Shown: positions 7,762 through 16,312 of the stretch, in pieces
Numbering within the stretch: position 1 is the stretch's first letter
Layout of the letters: each line of letters starts with the position of its first letter
From: Desulfobacteraceae bacterium
Lineage (GTDB): Bacteria > Desulfobacterota > Desulfobacteria > Desulfobacterales > Desulfosalsimonadaceae
Direction: 5' to 3'
Assembly: GCA_003599885.1 (NCBI GenBank)
Contig: QZKW01000006.1
Span: forward strand, 1-46,802
DNA: 46,802 nt
Notes under the pieces: model-generated
The model's database searches: none
The model's input: the letters and a program-made list of their open reading frames with translations, nothing else
What the model was told of the DNA's origin: nothing
Program-made: the position numbers and the translations under genes

Positions 7762-8550
7762 TCAAATTTCCGCCCACGAAAACACGCCTGGATTTAAAAA
7801 AGAATGGCAGATTCTGGCGGTTTTCAGGGTTTCCTTGTGTAACACATTGATCAGGGCCATGGAAAGACCGGCTGCGGCCAGCATCGGAAGAAACGCGCAT
7901 TCAAGCCGCCTTTTGGTGTCTGTCGGCAGGCTGCCGGTGGCCAGGTTGGAAATGCCGGCAATGGTCCGGACGGGAAAACCCAGAAGTTCCGGCAGCAGCC
8001 GGATTACCGATAGTATGCCCCGGTTGTGCCGCATGCCGTCCTCCCAGATGAGCGGCGCAACCACCGGATCGATGATCAACTGCTCATTCTCCAGCCCGGC
8101 TTTTTTAAATGCATCAAAAAGTTCCAGGGCCACCTGGATGCAGTCAGCTTCATCAACCGGCACCTGACTGTTGGGGAATAAAAGATAACCTATAATATCC
8201 GAATGATATTTTTTCGCGAGGGGCAAAATGCCTGAAAGCTTCCGGGGTTCCAGGGAAAATCCGTTGATGATGGTTTTATTTTTACTGGTGATGAGCCCGG
8301 CTTCCAGCGCTTTTGGGTTGGAAGTGTCCAAAATCAGGGGAAGGGTTGTCTCCGACTGAACGGTTTCCACCAGAAACGTCATTTTTTCTTCCGGACAACG
8401 CGATAAGGGGCCGGAATTAATGTCAATGGCTTGAGCACCGGCAGCCACGCACCGGGCCGCCAGTTCACGAATGGGCCCGGGGTCCATCTGGTCAAGGGCC
8501 GCCTGAATCGAGCGGTTTGTGATCCGAAGGTTATCTGCGGCAATCAGCAT
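7762..8550 (-). CDS. Methyltetrahydrofolate methyltransferase-like (pterin-binding) protein
   Basis: A 262-residue TIM-barrel protein of the dihydropteroate synthase/MeTr superfamily. It aligns by eye with AcsE, the methyltetrahydrofolate:corrinoid/iron-sulfur protein methyltransferase: GAQAIDINSGP near residue 38, LPLILDTSNPKALEAGL near 70, TIINGFSLE near 93, the IDPVVAPL block near 160, and the GISNLATGSLP block near 198. In AcsE these Asp and Asn residues bind the pterin. The length equals AcsE and there is no cobalamin domain. The likely reaction is methyl transfer between a folate and a corrinoid protein, but no corrinoid protein or CO dehydrogenase gene is nearby, so the partner is unknown. 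It is monocistronic, and its ribosome site is weak. Confidence 0.82.
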   Translation of the reverse strand: MLIAADNLRITNRSIQAALDQMDPGPIRELAARCVAAGAQAIDINSGPLSRCPEEKMTFLVETVQSETTLPLILDTSNPKALEAGLITSKNKTIINGFSLEPRKLSGILPLAKKYHSDIIGYLLFPNSQVPVDEADCIQVALELFDAFKKAGLENEQLIIDPVVAPLIWEDGMRHNRGILSVIRLLPELLGFPVRTIAGISNLATGSLPTDTKRRLECAFLPMLAAAGLSMALINVLHKETLKTARICHSFLNPGVFSWAEI

Positions 8551-8664
8551 ATTAAAAATCCGGAAAATCCAAAAAGAAAAAACGGTTTATCCGATGACAT
8601 GAGAACACAGCAGCGGATAAACCGTAAAAAAATTTAAATACGTTGAAACGATGATTCGGCGGTT

Positions 8665-9240
8665 TTACCAGTTTTCGGCAAGCAGTTCAAAAAATTCCCT
8701 GGGATGCACACAGGCCGGGCATTTGTCCGGGGCTTCCGTTCCTGTATGCACATATCCGCAGTTCATGCAGCGCCAGACAGCCTGGTCTTTCCGCTTGAAA
8801 ACCCGGTCAGCCTGTATGTTGGCAGCCAGTTCACGATAACGCTTTTCGTGCTGTTTTTCCGAAACGGATATGGCGTCCCAGGTGTCTGCCGCGCGCTCAA
8901 ATCCTTCCTCCCGGGCGATTTTTGCAAAAGACGGGTATAATTGTGAATGCTCAAATTTTTCCCCATCCGCTGCCGCGATCAGATTGTCATAGGTGCTTTT
9001 GATGACCCCGGAAGGAAAGCTGCCGGTGATTTCCAGTTCGCCCCCGTTAAAAAATTTAAAAAACCGAAGGGCGTGTTCACATTCCTGGTCGGCTGTTTCT
9101 TCAAAAATATCGGATATCTGAATAAATCCGTCATCCACGGCCTGCCGGCTGAAGTATGTGTACCGGTTCCTTGCCTGGGACTCACCCGCAAATGACAACA
9201 TCAGATTTCTGGCGGTCCGGCTTTCCCTGAACTTGATCAT
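8665..9240 (-). CDS. Rubrerythrin
   Basis: A 191-residue non-haem di-iron peroxidase that reduces hydrogen peroxide in anaerobes. The start is the ATG at 9240, preceded by AAAAGGTGG; a GTG nine bases upstream is less likely. The four-helix ferritin-like domain has the expected carboxylate motifs (GESQARNRY, EETADQECEHA, EEGFERAADTW, SVSEKQHEKRY). The C-terminal rubredoxin-like domain has the CMNCGY and CPACVHPREFF cysteine pairs for one iron. Full length, nothing missing. A ferredoxin gene lies 33 bases upstream on the same strand, a plausible electron donor in one transcript. Confidence 0.96.
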   Translation of the reverse strand: MIKFRESRTARNLMLSFAGESQARNRYTYFSRQAVDDGFIQISDIFEETADQECEHALRFFKFFNGGELEITGSFPSGVIKSTYDNLIAAADGEKFEHSQLYPSFAKIAREEGFERAADTWDAISVSEKQHEKRYRELAANIQADRVFKRKDQAVWRCMNCGYVHTGTEAPDKCPACVHPREFFELLAENW

Positions 9241-9273
9241 GGCGTCCACCTTTTTATAAAAACTATAGGATTA

Positions 9274-9468
9274 TTAATCTTCAATTATTTCAATAGCATC
9301 AGCGCCGCATTCAGCCGCCGCCTGTCTGACAAGCGCTTTGTATTCATTGGGAATATTATTAAATTTAACGATAGATAACAGTTGATCTTCGTCATATTCA
9401 AATACTTCGGGACAGAGCTTGTTGCAGTTGCGGTCGCCCATACATTGCTTGGTAATGGTTGCTTTCAT
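9274..9468 (-). CDS. Single-cluster ferredoxin with Asp in place of the second Cys
   Basis: A 64-residue cytosolic ferredoxin. The cluster motif is Cys9-x2-Asp12-x2-Cys15-x3-Cys19-Pro with a distal Cys54 (ECGADAIEI). The second ligand position is therefore aspartate, as in Pyrococcus furiosus ferredoxin and Desulfovibrio africanus ferredoxin III, where the cluster converts between [3Fe-4S] and [4Fe-4S]. Length is normal for the one-cluster type. An AGGAG ribosome site lies before the ATG. It is first in a two-gene run with rubrerythrin, so a role in electron supply to peroxide reduction is a reasonable inference. Confidence 0.93.
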   Translation of the reverse strand: MKATITKQCMGDRNCNKLCPEVFEYDEDQLLSIVKFNNIPNEYKALVRQAAAECGADAIEIIED

Positions 9469-9789
9469 GAATTTCTCCTGTGATGTTTAAGGTTTAAATT
9501 ATTGGAATGAAGGATTTTAATTGACGGATAACGAGACAAAAATTAACCGAAACCCGCAGCGTTTACAAGCGTTAATTTTGGTTTCAGGCAAAGTCGCCTC
9601 AAACCATTTCAATAGCAGGCAATTGGGGTTAAAACCAGATGCGAAATCGAAAGCCTCTGTTTTTAAGAAAGTCATCTCAGGGCGGATGGTAATAATGGTT
9701 GCTTTCTAAGCTAAAATGCTGATATTTAATTAATTTCATAACAAAATCGTTTACAGGAGCATTAAAATTAAAGCAGGTGGAAAGTTATC
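9469..9789. other. Divergent intergenic region with one hairpin
   Basis: The 321-base region separates the ferredoxin (minus) from the ABC operon (plus) and must hold both promoters. The clearest structure is GGTTTCAGGC (9580-9589) pairing with GCCTCAAACC (9596-9605) with one C-C mismatch and loop AAAGTC. A 62-codon frame at 9521-9709 has no ribosome site and no recognisable content, and I do not call it. Confidence 0.5.
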
Positions 9790-10560
9790 ATGAATCAAAA
9801 CCGCCAATGCCGGACGACTGCCGGCCCATCGGGCCAAAAGGCCGCGTTGCGCATTACCAACCTGTGTAAAACGTTTGGTAAAAAAGAGGTTCTTAAAAAT
9901 CTGAATTTTGAGGTGCCGAAAGGCGGAATTACCGGGTTTCTGGGCCCAAACGGCGCCGGAAAGTCGACAACCATCAAAATAATCGCCGGGCTCGTGGCGC
10001 CGACATCCGGAACCGTTGAAATCGAAGGCGTGCCCATGAACGGCAATTCATCGGCAGTTTTTCAAAAGCTCGGCATCATGTTCGAGGCCCCGGCGTTTTA
10101 TAATTACCTGACAGCCCGACAGAATTTTGTGCTGTTAACCCGGCTGCAGCAGAACAGAGCCGTTGATATCGATCACATCCTGAAAATCGTCGGATTATCC
10201 GGATCAGCGGATGTCAAAGTGGGCGAATTTTCCCAGGGCATGCGCCAGCGTTTAGGGATCGGCCAGGCCCTTCTGGTGCAGCCCGAATTTCTGATTCTGG
10301 ATGAGCCCACCAACGCGCTGGATCCGCTGGGAAGAAAGGAAATGAAAAACCTGATCCTGCACCTGGCCCAGACGGAAAAAATGACCATCTTTATTTCTTC
10401 CCACCTGCTTTCGGAAATCGAGCAAATCTGCACGCACGCGGTCATTATTCACGAGGGCAGGATTTTGGCCGCAGATGCCATCAACGCACTGAGAGAACAC
10501 GGCATTCAGACCCTGGAAGATTATTTTCTGGAGCTGATCGAAAAGGAAAATCAATGCTAA
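9790..10560 (+). CDS. ABC-2 type transporter ATP-binding protein
   Basis: A 256-residue cytosolic ATPase. Walker A GPNGAGKST is at about residues 53-61, the signature is the variant EFSQGMRQRL typical of drug, antibiotic or lipid ABC-2 exporters, Walker B is FLILDEPTNALDP, and the switch histidine is in ISSHLLSEIE. An AGGTGG site lies before the ATG. Its last seven bases overlap the start of the FG-GAP protein gene (ATGCTAA), so translation is likely coupled. The matching permease is the third gene. The substrate cannot be deduced. Confidence 0.95.
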   Translation: MNQNRQCRTTAGPSGQKAALRITNLCKTFGKKEVLKNLNFEVPKGGITGFLGPNGAGKSTTIKIIAGLVAPTSGTVEIEGVPMNGNSSAVFQKLGIMFEAPAFYNYLTARQNFVLLTRLQQNRAVDIDHILKIVGLSGSADVKVGEFSQGMRQRLGIGQALLVQPEFLILDEPTNALDPLGRKEMKNLILHLAQTEKMTIFISSHLLSEIEQICTHAVIIHEGRILAADAINALREHGIQTLEDYFLELIEKENQC

Positions 10561-12122
10561 GATTGTCCAGCCTTCCCCTTTCTCTGGTCGTTTTTTTCTA
10601 TTGCCTGCTTTGTCTGCCCTTGCTGTCGAATGCGAATAAAGATTTTTTTACGGTTTATGATTTAAAGGTCGAAGGCGATTATATCGATTGCGTCATTGAC
10701 GACTTAAACGGGGATGGCTTAAACGACGGCCTGTTTTTTCATTCGGTGCGGAACGCTGGAAAAGTCACCCGGTTTTTTTCCGTTTTTTATCAGGACAAAC
10801 AGGGGGTTAATCAACAGGCGGACTATCGGTTTGAAATCGCTCCCCAGGCGGTGGTGTATGATGTGGCGGATGTTGATCCGGGTCCGGGCAAGGAAATTCT
10901 TTTTTTTGAGGACAAGGGGCTTTTTTATTACAAAATGGTTGATGGGGGCTACGATGCAACCCCGGTTCTGCTTTTTGAAACGCCATCCATTTTTAAGCTG
11001 CCGGATCAGGTCTTTCTGGAACGGCTGGATTTTGCCCGCGATCTTAACCGGGACGGGGTTGAGGAAATCATGATCCCGCAATTTCATCAGTATGTCATTT
11101 ACAGCAAACAATCAGCAGGCACATACGCGATTTCCGCAACACTGGATTGTCCGGTGCAAAACAGCATCAAGTCGTTGATGGGCGTGAGCCGGACGCTGAT
11201 TTCCACGTTTCTGACGCCCAATACCATTATTTTTGACTACAACCGGGACCAGCGAAACGACATTGTCACCGTCCATGATAATTACCTTAAAATATTTTTT
11301 CAAAACAACGCCGGAGAATTTTCAAATACCGATGCCGCTGTCGTTCATTTTGATTTCGACTTAACCCAGGCATATTCTTCCATCAGCGGTCCCGGCCAAC
11401 TGCACGAACGCGACCGGCTGAAGGATAAAATCGGGATCACCTCCTTAACCGATCTGAATAATGACGGACTGCTGGATATGATCATTGAAAAATTTTCAAT
11501 GAAGGACGGGGCGTTAAATCCCAAAAAACAGTTCCAGATCTATTTTGGCCGGCAAAATTTGGAAAATCCGCACCAAGGCGGGATTTTTAATAACGTGCCG
11601 GACCATATCATTATCAACCGCGGGCTCCAGATTTACAGCAAGATCGGAGACCTGAACAATGACGGCAAAATGGATATCTACATACCGATCATTGAAATAG
11701 GGGTATTGAATTTTATTTCAATGCTGGTCACGGGCGATATCGAAGTAACGGTTCTCTGGTATGTCATGGACGATTCCGGCCGGTACCGTATAAAACCCGA
11801 TTTTGAACTGGGAGTGACGTTTGAGCTGGACACAAAGGGAAGAAAATTTCCGGTATCCAATATCGACGGAGATTATAACGGAGACGGGCGCAAGGATTTT
11901 CTGCGGTCACAAAACGGGAAGCTTATGATTCATTATGCGCCGGATGACGGCGTACCAAAAGAAACAGCAGATGTTGAATTTGAAATCGAAATTCCGGACA
12001 ATGGCCTGATGGTCTCGCCCGGCATGGTAAATGCCGATTCCAAAAGTGATGTAATCATGATTTTTGTACCCACGGTCGGAACGGAAGAAAAGGGGAAAGT
12101 GAAGATTCTTGTAACCAGTTAA
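10554..12122 (+). CDS. Exported FG-GAP/VCBS repeat protein inside an ABC exporter operon
   Basis: A 522-residue protein with an N-terminal signal sequence (hydrophobic residues about 5-25, ending SNA). It has at least six calcium-binding-like loops of the form DxNxDGxxD, including DLNGDGLND, DLNRDGVEE, DYNRDQRND, DLNNDGLLD, DLNNDGKMD and DYNGDGRKD, spaced as in FG-GAP/VCBS integrin-like beta-propellers. It is therefore expected outside the cytoplasmic membrane, anchored or free, and to bind calcium. It overlaps the ATPase gene by seven bases and ends 18 bases before the permease gene, so it is part of the transporter operon. A role as an extracytoplasmic partner of the exporter is inference; such a partner is not standard for ABC-2 systems. 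Confidence 0.85.
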   Translation: MLRLSSLPLSLVVFFYCLLCLPLLSNANKDFFTVYDLKVEGDYIDCVIDDLNGDGLNDGLFFHSVRNAGKVTRFFSVFYQDKQGVNQQADYRFEIAPQAVVYDVADVDPGPGKEILFFEDKGLFYYKMVDGGYDATPVLLFETPSIFKLPDQVFLERLDFARDLNRDGVEEIMIPQFHQYVIYSKQSAGTYAISATLDCPVQNSIKSLMGVSRTLISTFLTPNTIIFDYNRDQRNDIVTVHDNYLKIFFQNNAGEFSNTDAAVVHFDFDLTQAYSSISGPGQLHERDRLKDKIGITSLTDLNNDGLLDMIIEKFSMKDGALNPKKQFQIYFGRQNLENPHQGGIFNNVPDHIIINRGLQIYSKIGDLNNDGKMDIYIPIIEIGVLNFISMLVTGDIEVTVLWYVMDDSGRYRIKPDFELGVTFELDTKGRKFPVSNIDGDYNGDGRKDFLRSQNGKLMIHYAPDDGVPKETADVEFEIEIPDNGLMVSPGMVNADSKSDVIMIFVPTVGTEEKGKVKILVTS

Positions 12123-12140
12123 AGCCTCAATGAGAAAACC

Positions 12141-12938
12141 ATGACCCAATTAAAGACACTGATAAAAATCGAATTGGAAAAAATAATCCGGAAGAAGACA
12201 ACGTTCTGGATTGCGTTCATTATTCTGGCCATTCAGATCGCGGCCGCTTTTTTCGAACATTCCGAGCGTATGGCCAGTGATGATTTGGGCACCGGCTTCC
12301 AGGTCGCTGTCTTTTCGCTTAAAATCTGCCTCCAGTTGCTGGCATTGATTCTTTTGGTCTTGTCTTCCATGACCCTTTCCGAAGAAATCGCCACCGGAAC
12401 CGCTAAACTCATTTTGGTTCGGGGGGTTAAGCGACGCGATTTCATTTTAGGAAAATTCATTGCCCTGGTTTATGTAAGCACCGTGCTGGTGGTATTCTAT
12501 CATTTGGTCGGGATCCTGCTGGGGCATTTTCTGGGCGGTTTGGTGGCCATCAGGGAAGGGGAGTTCCTCTTGTTTTCCGCCGCAGACCTGTTCAAAGGGT
12601 TTTTCGGCGGGATGTTTTTAACCCTTTGCGCTGTTGTTGCCCTGGTTGCTCTGGGCTGTTTTGTTTCCATCCTGATCAAAGGCTCCGGCGGCGCTGTCGG
12701 AACCGGTCTTGTCATCTATTTTTTTATGCAGATATTGTCCCAGATGGACTTGTTTCAAAAATACCTTTTCACGAACTACCTGTTTCTGCCCATCGACAAT
12801 ATGGCCAAGCTATCGGAAGGAATTTATGTGGATTGGGCCCGGTATTTCTGGTGGACTGTCGGCGTTTCGTCTGCTTCCGCCCTGGCTTTTCTCCTGTTAA
12901 GTATTCTCCTTTTTAACAAACGGGATGTCTGGCATTAA
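12141..12938 (+). CDS. ABC-2 type transporter permease
   Basis: A 265-residue inner-membrane protein with about six membrane helices. It has the usual ABC-2 plan: an N-terminal amphipathic stretch, TM1 near residue 22, the conserved SSMTLSEEIATGTAKLILVRGVKRRDFILGK coupling region after TM2 (about residues 80-108), and a long loop before the last helices. It forms the channel of the exporter whose ATPase is two genes upstream. Only one permease is encoded, so it probably works as a homodimer. It ends ten bases from the convergent phosphofructokinase gene, with no obvious terminator in the gap. Confidence 0.9.
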   Translation: MTQLKTLIKIELEKIIRKKTTFWIAFIILAIQIAAAFFEHSERMASDDLGTGFQVAVFSLKICLQLLALILLVLSSMTLSEEIATGTAKLILVRGVKRRDFILGKFIALVYVSTVLVVFYHLVGILLGHFLGGLVAIREGEFLLFSAADLFKGFFGGMFLTLCAVVALVALGCFVSILIKGSGGAVGTGLVIYFFMQILSQMDLFQKYLFTNYLFLPIDNMAKLSEGIYVDWARYFWWTVGVSSASALAFLLLSILLFNKRDVWH

Positions 12939-12947
12939 CCGCCTCGT

Positions 12948-14237
12948 TTACCGCATATCCCGTTTCTGACCCGTACACGCCAGAACGCTGGCCCACAGAC
13001 GGCTGTCCGGATCAATGGTTTTGCGGCGGCTCGCGGCAAGCGAAATAGGCAGGTGGGTGAACTCGCGTTTCCAGTAACCGATGACGATATTGGTGCGGCC
13101 GCTCATGCCCGCATGCACTGCGTTGTGGGCCATGAGCAGACAGAGCGCAGAATCATGAGGGCTGGCAGGCACGCTGCGGATCATGTAACTGGGATCGATA
13201 TATTTTAACGTCACTTCCATGCCGCACTTGTCGGAATAGGCTTTGATCTCGTCTTTCAAAAAAGTGCCGATGTCCATCAGACGGAGATTGCCGGAAGAAT
13301 CCCGGGCATCGGTGGTTTTCATGAGGCTCTGGCCCGCCCCTTCACCCACCACCACCACCGCATGCCCTCTTTGTTCAAGTCGTTCCTTAAGCGCTTTTAA
13401 AAACCCCTCAAGGGTGAATTCACTTTCCGGAATCAGGCAAAAATTCACATCACTGTTGGCCAGCGTGGCAAAGGCGGCGATAAAGCCGGAATGCCGCCCC
13501 ATGAGTTTTACCAGGCCCACGCCGTTTCTGGCGCCCAGCGCTTCCATATGGGCCGAATAAATCGCATTTCGGGACTCGTACACAGCGGTCTCGAAGCCGA
13601 AAGACTGGTCAACGAAGCCGATATCATTGTCAATGGTTTTGGGGATTCCGATGACACTGATCTTGAGCCGTCTTTTTTCCACCTCCTCGGCAATGGCCTG
13701 GGCCCCGCGCAGGGTGCCGTCGCCGCCGATGGTAAACAGGATGCCCACGTTCATCTGCTCCAGAGTATCCACCATTTCACCCACATCCTGAGGCCCCCTG
13801 GATGATCCTAAAATCGTCCCCCCTTTTGCATGAATATCTTCAACCATGGACGGCGTCAATTCAAAGGGCGTATGCCCGTACCGGTAGGAAAGCCCCTCAA
13901 ACCCGTACCGGAATCCGAAGACCGTGCGGACCCCGTAGTGATGAAACAGGCTGAGCACAATAGAACGGATGACATCGTTCAACCCGGGGCACAGACCGCC
14001 GCAGGTGACAATGCCGCATTTGAGCTTTGACGGATCAAAATAAATCTTTTCCCTGGCGCCGGCCATCTCAAAACTCAAAGGCGTTTTGCCGGCACTGATG
14101 CAGGCGCTGATTTTTTTTGCACTGGAATGATACAATACCCGCTCATCATCGCTGACAAACGGCATTCCCTTCATGGGTGACGGTATCCGGCACTCGCCTA
14201 ATTTCTGGACATGGGTTGTTAATTCGGTGTGTTGCAT
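12948..14237 (-). CDS. 6-phosphofructokinase (ATP-type by motif, plant-like clade)
   Basis: A 429-residue glycolytic enzyme that phosphorylates fructose 6-phosphate. Visible motifs are CGGLCPGLND at about residue 79, GGDGTLRGAQ near 168, GIPKTIDNDI near 196, and the fructose 6-phosphate region MGRHSGFIAA near 243. The glycine in GGDG (rather than GGDD) argues for ATP as phosphoryl donor, while the lysine in PKTIDND is shared with the pyrophosphate enzymes; this combination is typical of the long ATP enzymes of plants and many deltaproteobacteria and spirochaetes. An N-terminal extension of about 70 residues is also typical. An AGGAGG site precedes the ATG. Donor preference is inference. Confidence 0.92.
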   Translation of the reverse strand: MQHTELTTHVQKLGECRIPSPMKGMPFVSDDERVLYHSSAKKISACISAGKTPLSFEMAGAREKIYFDPSKLKCGIVTCGGLCPGLNDVIRSIVLSLFHHYGVRTVFGFRYGFEGLSYRYGHTPFELTPSMVEDIHAKGGTILGSSRGPQDVGEMVDTLEQMNVGILFTIGGDGTLRGAQAIAEEVEKRRLKISVIGIPKTIDNDIGFVDQSFGFETAVYESRNAIYSAHMEALGARNGVGLVKLMGRHSGFIAAFATLANSDVNFCLIPESEFTLEGFLKALKERLEQRGHAVVVVGEGAGQSLMKTTDARDSSGNLRLMDIGTFLKDEIKAYSDKCGMEVTLKYIDPSYMIRSVPASPHDSALCLLMAHNAVHAGMSGRTNIVIGYWKREFTHLPISLAASRRKTIDPDSRLWASVLACTGQKRDMR

Positions 14238-14336
14238 GAATACCTCCTGGAATATCCGCGACCGGTTTTGCCGTTGACCGAACCGCCGCTTTTAGTGAAG
14301 GGCTGTTTTGCCCGATATTTACCGGCCTGCTCAAAA

Positions 14337-14588
14337 ATGCCTTTGAGCAGTTTTCTTTTTCCCTAAAATGGACCAATAGAGTTTGAGCCCCATGATGCGA
14401 AAGTATTCAATGTCCTGAATTTCGCATCCGGACCCGCGAACAAGCTGCGCATAATCACGAACCGGATGCAGGGCCGCTTCGGTGGTTTTGCTATAAATTA
14501 AAATGGCAAGGTACCAGTTTAATCTCTGTAACAGTCCCGCAACCCCTTTTTCCGGAAGCATAAATTCGTCTACAGCAGAATATCCTCC
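14337..14588 (-). pseudogene. Truncated 3' copy of the class I methyltransferase gene
   Basis: This segment encodes only the last third of the methyltransferase found whole at 16313-16963: MLPEKGVAGLLQRLNWYLAI at the start and FRIMGLKLYWSILGKK near the end, with a handful of substitutions. The homology stops abruptly at GGAGGATATT, four bases past the stop codon of the neighbouring membrane protein gene. It lacks the SAM-binding part, so it cannot be an active enzyme. Its frame is intact, so the duplication is probably not very old. Confidence 0.85.
14351..14588 (-). repeat. Direct repeat, copy 1 (pairs with 16321-16558)
   Basis: About 238 bases, roughly 25 mismatches and no obvious gaps against the second copy. 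Both copies have the same orientation. Recombination between them would delete the membrane protein and lipoprotein genes. Confidence 0.85.
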
Positions 14589-14589
14589 A

Positions 14590-15300
14590 TCAAAAAAATT
14601 TGAGCTCTACCAGAAAGTAAAAAAACACGGCGCTTCCTAAATAAAGCTGCATCACCAGTGAGGCTGCAGGAAATTTGTACCAGTTGGAAAGCTTACTGGT
14701 GTACTGATACGCAAAATAGGCGGTGAGCCCGAAAAGGATCTTCGGCACGATGATATAAACGGGCACATGGCCGATCATGTTCACATTTTGTGAATACCAG
14801 GCGGGAAGGAACCGGAAAAGCTGATCGGACAGAGTGAAAATGATAAAGGACGCAAGGGATGCGGCCGCATAGGCTGCCTTTGAGGAGTAGCGGATATACA
14901 TCCGTTCGCCGATAAAGACAATGATAAACACCGGTATCGTCCATAGGCCGGCCATATAAGCCGATACGGTGCCGATCTTGAACAAGCCGTCATGCGGGAA
15001 CACCAGCACGTCAAGATATTTGGAAAGGAACCAGTCCGGAAAGACCATGAGCAGGCTCAGGATAAACGAAAACAGCCAGAGATTCAGCCATTCCCTGTCT
15101 CTGCGAAACAGGCCCCAAAGCGGCACCATCAGGTTGTAGATGATCACAAGGGCCATTATGCGAACACCGGTGGCTTGTTTTAACGGAAATAACAGCACCA
15201 TTGCGCAGATCAGTGCAAAAATAACGTGAACGACAATCGCATCCTTTTCATTGTCCTGAAAGATTTCCAAAGTTTCATCTTTCGTATCCGCTGCGAGCAT
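14590..15300 (-). CDS. Polytopic membrane protein, family uncertain
   Basis: A 236-residue inner-membrane protein with seven or so hydrophobic helices from residue 23 on. The most distinctive stretch is PDWFLSKYLDVLVFPHDG followed by YMAGLWTIPVFIIVFIGE at about residues 91-130, which I recall from a family of uncharacterised integral membrane proteins (possibly DUF6989); I am not sure of the name. AGGAAGGA lies before the ATG. Its stop codon touches the junction with the truncated methyltransferase copy, so its own C-terminus may have been set by the recombination that created the duplication. No functional neighbour helps. Confidence 0.8.
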   Translation of the reverse strand: MLAADTKDETLEIFQDNEKDAIVVHVIFALICAMVLLFPLKQATGVRIMALVIIYNLMVPLWGLFRRDREWLNLWLFSFILSLLMVFPDWFLSKYLDVLVFPHDGLFKIGTVSAYMAGLWTIPVFIIVFIGERMYIRYSSKAAYAAASLASFIIFTLSDQLFRFLPAWYSQNVNMIGHVPVYIIVPKILFGLTAYFAYQYTSKLSNWYKFPAASLVMQLYLGSAVFFYFLVELKFF

Positions 15301-15387
15301 CTTTTATATCCTTCCTGGGTCCCATGACCTTCCGTGGAGAAATGCAAAACCTTCCTTCAACAGCGCTCCTTATCCTGGAGATTGTCC

Positions 15388-15573
15388 ATGCCAGTTGTAG
15401 AAGAGTACCATTTCCCTTTTATCGTTCCATCTGATGATATTTGTAAGTATGCTGTCCCCCGAAATCCGAATTCTGAACGCATTAATATCCAGATAAAAAT
15501 GCAGAAATTCGATTCAGGGTCCGATCTAAACCAGGAGCATTTTGACGAGCTTGATCAATATCCCATCGAGTAG
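15388..15573 (+). CDS. Possible small protein, unknown
   Basis: A 61-codon frame from an ATG with GGAG eight bases upstream. The peptide (MPVVEEYHFPFIVPSDDICK at its start) is acidic with no membrane segment. It lies alone on the plus strand between two minus-strand genes. Only the ribosome site and plausible composition support it; it could be a remnant or a chance frame. Confidence 0.35.
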   Translation: MPVVEEYHFPFIVPSDDICKYAVPRNPNSERINIQIKMQKFDSGSDLNQEHFDELDQYPIE

Positions 15574-15655
15574 TAACAAAATGAATAAAATGAAAATTAT
15601 ACAATGGTCCTATTGAAGCCGGTGGGTGAGGACTTGGTATAACCCTTTTAAATGA

Positions 15656-16276
15656 TTACTCCGCCGTTTTTACGGGAATCATTTTATTTTTCTGCAAATC
15701 CTCAATAACCGCGCTTATCACTTCATCCATCATTTTATATCCGGAATCGACATCCCATGTTTTCGATTCCCCGGACCACATGAGCTGTTCGGTTTTGACA
15801 TCATATAAATTGGTTTGCAGCCGGACAACGGTATCCGTAGAGGTGTATCCCGGCGAGTTCACATACCCGAAAACAGAGCCGTAATAGCCGTAAAAACCGG
15901 TCATGGTGCGCGTGCCCTGGGTCTGGATGAATTTATCTTCAATGCTTTTCACGTGCGTCACAATCACCGCGTCATTATGAAATTTTTTTACAATATCTAT
16001 AATATCCGCTTTTTCAAGTTGCAAGTCCGGTGGAATAGATATCTCTTCCGCACTTGACACAGCTTCAACCCCGGCGGCTTTCAATCGCGCGACAAACTTA
16101 TTTTCAAAGGATATTCTTTTGTCATGTTTATTTGCAATCCCGATGACCAGAATGTTGGACACCGGCTTACCGATAAACTTCTCATTGACCTGCTTTTGGG
16201 TCAGTTTGGTTCCTGAACATGAAATAATAAAAAAAATCAAAATAAAGCAAAAGGTTTTGACAGGAAAGCATTTCAT
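15656..16276 (-). CDS. Lipoprotein of unknown function (DUF4136-like look)
   Basis: A 206-residue protein from the ATG at 16276 with GGAG eight bases upstream. A hydrophobic signal ends in the lipobox IISC at about residue 20, so it should be lipidated and anchored in the envelope. The mature part starts with a strand (NILVIGIA), then an alpha/beta fold with YGYYGSVFGYVNSPGYTS, and ends in TVVRLQTNLYDVKTEQLMWS, a pattern common in small outer-membrane lipoproteins of the DUF4136 type that combine a nucleotide-like fold with a tyrosine/glycine-rich loop. Function unknown. It lies 36 bases downstream of the methyltransferase gene, on the same strand. Confidence 0.82.
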   Translation of the reverse strand: MKCFPVKTFCFILIFFIISCSGTKLTQKQVNEKFIGKPVSNILVIGIANKHDKRISFENKFVARLKAAGVEAVSSAEEISIPPDLQLEKADIIDIVKKFHNDAVIVTHVKSIEDKFIQTQGTRTMTGFYGYYGSVFGYVNSPGYTSTDTVVRLQTNLYDVKTEQLMWSGESKTWDVDSGYKMMDEVISAVIEDLQKNKMIPVKTAE

Positions 16277-16312
16277 CAACGGTTCTCCAATAAAAAAATC
16301 GGGTTATCTGCT

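Noticed and set aside
9521-9709. 62-codon frame between ferredoxin and the ABC operon
   Set aside because: Starts at TTG without a ribosome site and matches nothing; the region must hold two promoters.
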